Shown piece after piece: positions 56,679 to 64,000 of a DNA stretch of 64,000 nucleotides. A model generated the notes under the pieces. That model worked only from the letters and a program-made list of their open reading frames with translations, was not told where the DNA came from and did no database searches. A program made the translations under genes and the position numbers. Numbering within the stretch: the stretch's first letter is position 1; each line of letters begins with the position of its first letter. Source of the stretch: Symsagittifera roscoffensis (taxonomy: Eukaryota > Xenacoelomorpha > Acoela > Convolutidae); assembly GCF_963678635.1 (NCBI RefSeq), contig NC_087069.1, positions 49,433,892 through 49,497,891 of the forward strand. Reading direction: 5' to 3'.

Positions 56679-57217
56679 ATTGATTTGCCAATTGATTTGA
56701 CAATCAAGCTACACTTACTCGAACAGAACAGGAGACATCTTGAACGGTTTTTCACTAGCAGTGCTACAGGAAGATATTTCTTGAGCGGGACAAGGCCAAC
56801 CTTGACAGGGATGGTGCGATCCTCGAGAGGGAACAAGCGAACCTGGAAAGAGACTAAGCGATTCTTGAGCGGGACCAAGCAAATCTTGATTTGAATCTGA
56901 TAAAAGCGGAACGGGAGCAAGCTCAGAGGTTGCGCGAGAATACGGCGAATTGCGAGCAGATCAGATCAGAGATCGAGAAGATACAATGGATACAAGAAGA
57001 GTTTGCGAAAAAGAAAGAAATAAAGAAGACTACGGCTGAACCAGCTGTCGCAAGATCGAGAACAGAGTCGCGGATGGAGGTACACGAAGCTCCCCGGGCG
57101 AGCGGTCGCTTCAACTTGGACCGTGTGTCCCAAGAAAAATATGAAAGAGGGCCTGGAAGCATGGACAATTCAAGAGCCAGTTTCTTCCATGCACAATCTA
57201 GAGAAAAACCCAATTAG
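56679..57217 (+). pseudogene. Coiled-coil protein fragment with one stop and one frame change
   Basis: After AG at 56678 a frame gives IDLPIDLTIKLHLLEQNRRH, then shifts before 56780. There a heptad-like repeat starts: units LERDKANLDRDGAI, LEREQANLERD and LERDQANLDL, i.e. copies of about 14 residues. TAA at 56855-56857 stands where the repeat would have CAA (Gln). The frame continues with an acidic helix and a basic tail to TAG 57215-57217. A long charged coil of this kind suggests an oligomerising protein; a LINE ORF1-type or gag-like role is possible given the SGNH domain downstream. Confidence 0.5.
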
Positions 57218-57534
57218 GCCTTTGATGAAAATCTCGCTGCCGGGATTGACGCCCAGCTCAACCAGTGATGGTCAAACTGGGACGGGCACGTCGCGCTTCA
57301 GGGAGTTGCAAGAGAGGTTGCAGTCAAAGGTTCGCGAGAACTCAGCACGAGAGGAGCGACCTCCCACCTGGAGAGATCATCCAGTGAGGAGTGTGATAAT
57401 CGCAAGCCACAAAAAGAACACGGACGCTGCCTATTACAGACATAACCGGATGGATTGAACGGCGGCACAACGCGCAAGGAGGGATGCCTTCAACGACGCT
57501 TCTTGGGCTGAATGTTTCAAGCAGCCCAGGATAC
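57218..57534 (+). pseudogene. Linker sequence, charged, frame-shifted
   Basis: Continues in another frame (57123-57458 +), with TSRFRELQERLQSK and REERPPTWRDHPVRS; ends TGA 57456-57458. It appears to be the link between the coil and the SGNH domain. Confidence 0.4.
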
Positions 57535-58756
57535 CTTAGGGTGCAGTCCACTTGATTATAGGACGCGAATCCAGGCGCATTGGTAAGTGGGAGTCTTGAG
57601 TTTTTCTGGTGCTACAACACCCCAGATGTTGGCGTCACTAGAGATGCTGGAGATGGCGAAAATGTATACAGTCACGCTGAGGATCGGAACCGAAGACGTG
57701 TCCAGAGGCGAGCCGAGGAAAGTAATGAGGCTGCAGGAGAAGATGAGTTGTATTCTTGAGGAATTGAGGATTTATCTAGATCCAGCGATACTCACTGTTT
57801 GAACCGTCCCGTACACCATGATGGCTGACCAGAATGCGAGGGAGATGAACGACAGGGTGCGTAACCTCAACGAAATCATCAGACAAATCCAGCAGAGGAG
57901 CGTACTCACCGTGAGACTGCTCGACGTGGCAAGCTTGATGGAGCATTCCCTTCCGGATGATGCGTCTTCGGATGGCATCCACTTCGACAAGCCCAGAGGC
58001 AAGGAGTGGCTAAACGGTATCTTGCAAAGGTACATAAACCTTCTGGAGTCAGACATGCTGGAGACGGGCCAGTTCACATTTGATCCACCCCCAATACCTC
58101 CCTTCTTCGCTGCTAGGCCCTTGTCCAATCGTTTGGGAGAAAGAACCGACTCGAGAGAGAGCTCAAGGAGCAGCAGGAGTAGACAACTAGGAGCCACACC
58201 GATGGAAGGAGACGAGGCGCAATCATCCACACCCCAGAGCTCGGTAGTGTCCTCGGTGGTGGTGGTGGTGGTGGTGGTGGTGGTGGTGGTGGTGTTGGTG
58301 GACAACAAGAAAACAGAGAGACCAGGAGAGGCGAGTAAAGCCCGATATCTAGAGAGAATAAAGAATCTAGACCTGGATGATCTGGCATGTAGACAAGAAA
58401 TGGCGGATATTCTGGGGCTTAAGAAACTGTCGCACGAGGACTTGAGCAGGCATCACTGTGTGGACTGGCTAAGGGCCCACGAGGCGCATTTCTTGAGAGC
58501 CAAGACACTAGAGACCGAAGACTTAACGGGAACTCCGCAAAAATCGATAATGGGCCCAGTCAACTACAGGCCCCTCAAGCAGCTGACGAGTCCAGATCCA
58601 ATCGTGGAACCTCCCAAGCATCGAACGAGCATAGCCAGGGTCAGTGTGGTGATTTTCGCACAGCTGAAAATAGTTGAAAAGCTTCTTGAACCAAAGAGCC
58701 TAGAGATTCCGGACACCGGGTTCATGGGTCCGAAACTCGCCGATGACCCAATTTAG
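57535..58756 (+). pseudogene. SGNH-hydrolase-like domain plus C-terminal region (one TGA in frame)
   Basis: The four blocks of SGNH/GDSL hydrolases occur in order: block I as HLIIGRES near 57546 (expected GDS), block II as SFSGATTP near 57600, block III as IGTEDVSRG near 57682 (expected G-x-N-D), and block V as SSDGIHFDKPRG at about 57965 (D-x-x-H intact). So the catalytic His/Asp pair survives while the Gly-Asp-Ser and Asn blocks are altered. One frame runs 57587-58756 broken only by TGA 57800-57802, where Trp (TGG) would fit. After the domain come a Ser-rich stretch, a Val run encoded by a (GGT)n repeat at 58255-58293, and a charged helical region (DDLACRQEMADILGLKKLSH). SGNH enzymes are esterases or lipases; CR1/L2-type LINE ORF1 proteins also combine a coiled coil with such a domain. 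Confidence 0.55.
58255..58293 (+). repeat. (GGT)n microsatellite encoding a Val run
   Basis: Thirteen GGT units within the coding frame, extending SSVV to about fourteen valines. Probably a local expansion. Confidence 0.85.
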
Positions 58757-59790
58757 GTATTTTCTGTGGGACTCCACAGCTAGCCAAAACCTTGGCCGTG
58801 TACAATCGATCAGACCCTGGAGCAGCGAGAGCAATCATCATGACAGGATCGGATTTCGAGGGGACGTCGCCGAAGTCATTTTGGCCGGAAGCCCCCAGTG
58901 TATCTGCTGACTGGAGCGGAATTGAACCAAATTTTGACACTGGTGGTGGCTACAAAACCGAAGACGCCGTGTGAGCCGGAGCTCTTCCCATTCGCGGGGA
59001 TGAATGACCACCTGCATGCGGCAGGACTTCTAGAGCACTTGACAGGCGGGGAACCAACCCCCAAGAAAATCTGGGATGCAATCCACACGCTGTTTGCGAT
59101 GCAATCTACAAGACGAGAGTGGTGTTTACGTCATCGCCAGGCTACGCGAGCATGCCACCAGCCTTACAATTCGTGCATGCAATTATGATCCTGATAGCAG
59201 AGGGCAATCTTAGCGTGGCGGATGCTTATGGCTGCTCCGAATCGCGAATTGGAGCCAGTAATTTTGAGACTTCTTAAGTCGGAAGTGGCAGCGTCATGGG
59301 CGGATGTATCTCAAGTCTGAGGGGATTTTATGAGTTGGCAGACATCTTGATTGTGCTGGATGAGGTTCTCTGCCTTGAGGTGTCGAATCGTGCCCGGCAG
59401 CTGAAGTTTAATCCGGAGATAGGGGACGATCACCCTGCGATAACCCATCTTACAGCAAGCCTGTGGTTCCGGAGTATGGATCTGACGATAACAAGCTCCA
59501 CCAGAAGGGCGAGACCACCGAGTAACGAAAGACAGAACAAGGCTCCGGCCGAGAAACAAATAGAGTCGATAGGATATCGCTTGACACAAGGGAGAGCGAG
59601 ATTGCCGTTTCGGACCCCGAAACTTGAGAATGCGACAAACAAGACGAGGGAGAGTGCTCCACCCCTCATCAAACAAATATCGAACTTTCTTGAGGAGCAG
59701 CTAGAAGTAGCAAAAAGTAGGGAGATGACGGTGGAAAGATTTGTCACCACATCGGAGGATTCTGGATGGAGCATGCGAAGGGCGAGCTGA
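58757..59790 (+). pseudogene. Second SGNH-like module, frame-shifted
   Basis: Pieces in several frames follow one another. LAKTLAVYNRSDPGAARAII leads to MTGSDFEGTSPKSFW (58846, block-I-like). Then AELNQILTLV leads to PFAGMNDHLHAAG (58989; block III G-x-N-D intact). After another shift come VVFTSSPGYASMPPALQF (59120), then ADILIVLDEV (59340) and IGDDHPAITHLTASL (59418; possible block V with D-x-H). Helical charged sequence with MTVERFVTTSEDSG follows to 59790. Frame changes fall near 58755, 58890, 59090, 59215 and perhaps elsewhere. It looks like a second, more diverged SGNH-type domain of the same locus. Confidence 0.45.
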
Positions 59791-61080
59791 AGACCAGGAA
59801 GAACCACAAGATCTTGAGATTCTTGAGCCCATGCTGGGAAAAGAAGTATGTGAACAAGGTGTTTTACGCGGGAGACACCATCTTTGAAGCGTTCGTACAG
59901 GAGCTCTCGATTATGCCCATCAACCTCCTGCTAGCCTTGTTTACAACACCTAATGGTAAGGAAAGCTCACCCGAGTGTGGAGACCTATTCGTACAATTGT
60001 GCTGCCGAACCAAAGACATTGCTTGTGGAGTATCTGCTGATGCAGAATCGATACTTGACAGGCGAAGAAAGAAACCCCACGACGAGCGAAGAAGTGAGAG
60101 AGGCGAATTGGGGCACTCCTGACCTGTGTTTTGCCATGAGATCTGACCCGGTGGAGATGATTAGAGGTTTGGGGGAAGTGGTGACCTGCGTCTATGGGCC
60201 AGCAGTGACGTATGCCTTCCCGGATCCACTCGTGGTGACGTATCGTTTCTCGGTGGTGCAAGTGAGCCTGATCAGCATTCTAGATGGGACGGCACTCAAC
60301 TGGTGCAGACAAGAAGACTTGAGAGCGCGGATGAGTGAGACAGTGCTTTGTGGAAAAGTGAAGGATCCCGAGCTAGTGGTGTGGAACTTCAGGGGACAAC
60401 TGCAGTGCAGAATGGGAGGAAAACGTGAAGAACTCATCGAGGCCTATCGCAAGTTCTGGCACTTGAATCCGGTGGCGAGGGACAAGAAGGAACTCTTGAG
60501 GATCCTGGCGTGGACGAGGAGTTTCGAATTCACGAAAAAGAAATTAGAAACGATACTAGAGCAGGATATCATACCCGCTGCCATCCCCGAGTTCCATACG
60601 GTGAGAAGAATGACCCTGGGGATGAGCAGCCCTATGGTAATCCCTTCCCTAAACGCGAGAGCTACGAAGGAGAGACAGCAAAGATAATTCACGGACGGCT
60701 GGGAAAACAGGTTCAGGGATGTGCTAGAAAGAGAGCAAACCGAATCAAGACAGATGGAAAGCATGGACGAAACCCTCAGTGAAACAGGAGAAGAGATGGA
60801 GGTGGGAAAAATACCTGATCAGGGCGCAGCGGAAAGGGTTTTTACCACGCAGGAGTTACTGCAAGACCTGAGTGGGGACGACTGGGCGAACACGACCACC
60901 CCACCCCTGCGATCTCCCCGCAAAAATCTGAAGCTGCCTTTGACGAGTGAAACCTCCAACATGGGAATGCTACTCTTGAGTGCGGAAGAAAGCAAGAAGA
61001 ACACTTTTCTGGGCACGCTGCTTGAGAAGGACAAACCTGTCCTGATGGGCACTGGACTAGACGAGAAAATGAGAAGATGA
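59766..61080 (+). pseudogene. Conserved-looking C-terminal block of the SGNH locus, unidentified
   Basis: One piece (59766-60122) carries LRFLSPCWEKKYVNKVFYAG and a hydrophobic stretch LSIMPINLLLALF. Then a frame open from 59953 to 61080 (about 375 codons) is broken only by TAA 60685-60687. It includes CVYGPAVTYAFPDPLVVTYR, VSLISILDGTALNWCR, WHLNPVARDKKELLRILAWT and, after the stop, acidic sequence with FTTQELLQDLSGDDW. It ends TGA 61078-61080. No domain was recognised. Long openness argues that decay is recent or that the stop is an error. Confidence 0.45.
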
Positions 61081-61300
61081 TTAGTCTGAGGGAACCAAAG
61101 CAGAAGACTGAGGCCAACCCATGTAAAGACAGCTCTACTCTGATGAAAAAAACCTGATGATAATGGAATTAAGATTGGAATTTATGATAAAAATAAGACT
61201 TGTAATATAGTTTTAAATATTAATGTCCTTAAGGCTCAAAAAGAGGGGCAAGAGTCGGAGAAACAAGATCTGGATTAAAAAGTTGAGTCGGTGATGATAG
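61081..61300. other. Spacer after the SGNH locus
   Basis: AT-rich stretch resembling a 3' untranslated region; contains AATAAGACTTGTAATATAG but no canonical AATAAA. Confidence 0.35.
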
Positions 61301-62400
61301 TGGCGACGCCCTCGAGTAAAGGAATAAGGTCTAGGAAAGGAAACGGGAGACAGAAGAGGCGAGTCCTTCGGCGGATTCAGTTTCAGAGAAGAATCTAAAA
61401 GAGACGGCTCCCATGATTCCAGCGCGATGGAAAACAGCGGCCTACAAGAGCAGCTCAGCATCCAGGAAGTTGACCGAGGTCCTCTGGGAAATGGAAGCCT
61501 CGACGACTCCAGGAACGGAGGATGACTTCAAACACCAAAAGGCAAACGCTAAAAGGTGTTCGACTAATGGACAAACGTTGGAAGTGGACATCGGCAAGGA
61601 ATGGCTTTCGACTCAACACCAGGCCATTGGGAAGCAAGTGACGTGCGATCCTCTAGAAAGAAATGCGGCGCGAAACACCGCTCGACCTTGGTGGATAGCT
61701 CTGGAGACCACGAAAGAATTGGAGAGTTGCCTGAAGAGGCTTGATCGCGGGGTATCCCGCAAGCGGCGACAATGGGCTACCCAGCAGAAGGCCGAAATTA
61801 ATAAGCTAGTGTTGGGAAACCAGCTGGGGCGGACTTGGAAGAACTTGCTGCTAGAGTACTTCGAAGATGCGATGAGAGCAACCTCGTCAGCATTGCCATT
61901 GATGGCGAATCCTTTTGTCAGAACGGCAGGGCAGTTGATGTTCACATGGAGTTTGCGGGAGTGGAGTTAGAGGCGTTGACCTCGCACGACAAACTTAAGC
62001 TGGGCGACAAAGGTCTGAGGTTGTACCAATTGCTGGTGCAGCATATTGCTCGAGACAATTCGTGATTGAACCTAACGAGGAGAAAAGATTTCACGTGTTT
62101 CTTGAGGTGGATCATGTCAGTGATAACCGCCACTACTGTTCAAGTATGCCATCAAAAAGCGATGGGAAGTAAAACTAAGGAAAGGAGAGTCTGCACTGTC
62201 ATCCTGAACCTGTACCAGAGTACTGGAATCGGAAAAGAAGAGAGCTCAAGGCAGTATCTAGAGAATCATGGGAAGCTTGAAGAAACACGAAGGTTCTACA
62301 ACAAGATATTCGAGGAGGGGCATGACGTGAATCGTAATTTAGCCCGAGCAGAAGACTATTTGAAGCCCACAAAACGGGGTGAGTATCAATAAATGTCTGG
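61301..62400 (+). pseudogene. Second GC-rich coding block, unidentified, multiple frame changes
   Basis: Charged Arg/Lys/Glu-rich sequence in alternating frames. The clearest piece is 61835-62065 (MEELAARVLRRCDESNLVSI, then IDGESFCQNGRAVDVHMEFA), followed in another frame by a stretch with KRFHVFLEVDHVSDNRHYCS. No family recognised; composition and codon use resemble the SGNH locus, so it may be a further gene of the same unit. Confidence 0.35.
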
Positions 62401-63035
62401 AGTGATGGCAATAGCTTATAACACTTTCTTGGATTCGGTGGCCGGAAACGCCTACCTGAACTTTGAGATGGCAGAATTATTAAAGTTCTGGACGGAGAAT
62501 ATCATTGAGATTGAACCAACGGTAAAGGAAAGGCCAAGCCTAGATCTGTTACTTGAGAAGATGCCAGAGGTGATCAGCGTGCCGTGCTCGAACAATAGGG
62601 TGGAACTTAAGATGGGAAATGGAAACGACATGTCGATTACGAATTTGGGGACATTACGTGCAGATAGTGGCCGAATGCTATGCGAGCACCACTGTGAACA
62701 TAGCGACGGCATTGGTATTGTTCTGGAGGATGTTCAGCTTGCAAACAACGGATATGCTGGAGTCCGAGCACCATTTGGTGACGGCGTTGAGCGTGGAGTC
62801 ATGGCCTGGAGTGTTACAAATGGTCCAGAAACACATCAGAGGATGGAAGATTGGTCTTGAGGCGGAGATGGGATTTCCCGGGAGTGAAGCCTACAGTTTG
62901 CCAATGAATGCGAAGTCTCTAGTGGGATTGGTGAGGGCCATTCTGTGTGAAAGCCACGACCCGTTACACATGGTGATGGTGGAGGCATCCAGACAGAGGG
63001 TATTAATTGACGGAGCCTTCTCGATACCCAAGTGA
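62393..63035 (+). pseudogene. Unidentified coding block with a hydrophobic stretch
   Basis: 62393-62630 encodes MSGVMAIAYNTFLDSVAGNA and LNFEMAELLKFWTEN; it shifts frame near 62625 into a stretch (to TGA 63033-63035) with VNIATALVLFWRMFSLQTTD, then KSLVGLVRAILCESHDPL. A membrane segment is possible. No family recognised. Confidence 0.35.
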
Positions 63036-63252
63036 GTACGCCTGGCTCGAATGTCGCAGCACTCACATAGGCTGTTAAAGAAGATCCTGGGGATGTGCCG
63101 GGGGGCCAAGGAGAGAACTTGAGTGACATCTGGGGTAAGGAACTCTTGAGCATTCAAAGCGAAAACACGAGTGATTTCGAGAGACAGAACACGATCGGGA
63201 AAGCGATGAATAGAGCCCCAGCCATGGAAGAAAATGAGGTGACGCATGAGAA

Positions 63253-63971
63253 ATGATGGAGATTGAACCTGTGTTGGAAATTTCGGGAGAACGCAGCCTC
63301 CTGAGTATCAACCTGACACATGGGGAATGCCCAGGCCACTGTCTGGCACAGAAAGTGTGGTATCCGGAGCGTTCGAACATCTGCTTGATATTGGACGTGG
63401 AAGAAATTCGGTCAATCGGGTTACCCGATCATCAGCAGAAGGTCACGCGTTTCGTGGTGAGCTCCATGCTGGCGTTGCGGTGGATCGAGGAAAACGTGAC
63501 GAAAAATCGAGAGTCGACGGCACCAACAGCGGAATCAATACATGTCATTGATTACAGCTGGAGGCTTGAACTGTTTGAGACTGCATGCAGAGTGTTCTCT
63601 ATACTAATGGAGGTGAGGCACGTGTGGAGTCGCATAAGATTCTTCCCATGGTTTCGAGCGACGTTGACGTCTTGGTTGTACACGGTGACGAAGGATCATA
63701 TGAAGAAGCATCAGAAAGAGTACGACAGTTCCTGGCCGAGACAGCGGAAGCTTTCAAGAGACCCTTGCTAACCCATCGCAATGCAATAATCACGGGTTGG
63801 AAAAGAGTTCGCAGAGTGTCTCGAGATAACACCAAAGCGAGGGAATCGATATTGGAGGAGGACTTGGCGAAGAACGTGAGCCTGAGTTTGCACAATTCCT
63901 TTTACTTCCAAATGGAATCTAAAGTGAAGGGTCTGCCGCGTCAGGCGAAATGGCTACAAGAGCATTGGTAG
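63253..63971 (+). pseudogene. Unidentified coding block at the window end
   Basis: 63253-63771 encodes ECPGHCLAQKVWYPERSNIC, QQKVTRFVVSSMLALRWIEE, ELFETACRVFSILMEVRHVW and FFPWFRATLTSWLYTVTKDH; an overlapping frame (63585-63971) continues with SSDVDVLVVHGDEGSYEEAS and ERVRQFLAETAEAFKRPL up to TAG 63969-63971. The switch lies near 63640-63690. This looks like one protein split by a frame change. No family recognised; the locus may continue past 64000. Confidence 0.4.
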
Positions 63972-64000
63972 TGGATGCGGGCTGACGAACAGCTGAAGGC

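Noticed and set aside
57772-58308. 178-codon minus-strand ORF with a Thr run
   Set aside because: Antisense of the SGNH block; the Thr run comes from the GGT microsatellite.
1-64000. CRISPR arrays, bacterial operons, rRNA or tRNA genes
   Set aside because: None seen; repeats lack uniform unique spacers and gene structure is eukaryotic.

Overview
This is a window of AT-rich, repeat-laden animal nuclear DNA. The evidence is spliced exons with GT/AG borders and compatible phases, a TRPM-type ion channel gene with introns up to about 10 kb, Ty3/gypsy-like LTR retrotransposons, hAT and PIF/Harbinger-type MITEs, a decayed Polinton-like B-family DNA polymerase, and several kilobases of satellite. 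I see nothing bacterial. The species or phylum cannot be fixed from the sequence. One 200-base run of N (31524-31723) marks an assembly gap, so some frame breaks may be assembly errors.

Region 1-30.3 kb is dominated by the 3' two thirds of a TRPM channel gene on the + strand. Eight exons (2863-3076, 3405-3517, 13436-13755, 14191-14322, 19414-19614, 26991-27126, 29258-29411, 29859-30279) join with consistent phases from the pre-S1 region to the stop codon; the N-terminal exons must lie before the window. Its introns are packed with mobile DNA: a 7.3-kb gypsy-like element with near-identical LTRs and a 5-bp target duplication (4398-11671), a TTA-flanked MITE (12444-12779), minisatellites, an older gypsy-like element nested in a hAT-type MITE (20186-24534), and nested fold-back elements (24771-26921). 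The S4-S5 exon is flanked by degenerate copies of its own two ends.

Region 30.3-43.5 kb holds decayed coding sequence. On the + strand around 37.5-38.15 kb there is a recognisable B-family DNA polymerase palm/thumb. On the - strand on both sides there are broken, unidentified coding remnants, so an old Polinton/adintovirus-like insertion is the best explanation. An intact 191-codon spliced 3' exon of an unidentified gene sits at 42823-43397.

Region 43.7-56.05 kb is structural DNA: a 3.8-kb palindrome with arms of about 0.9 kb built partly of ATAATCGATTATAATCG-type repeats, C-rich CCCCCGTTTAC repeats, and a satellite of about 7.9 kb made of units of about 24-25 bp with a higher-order period near 1.2 kb.

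Region 56.05-64 kb is richer in GC and made of coding sequence broken by frame changes and single stop codons: a macrodomain C-terminal half, a coiled coil, an SGNH-hydrolase-like domain, a second SGNH-like module, and several conserved-looking blocks I cannot name. It reads as decayed or mis-assembled copies of a multi-domain gene family or mobile element, and is the part most likely to hide something undescribed.
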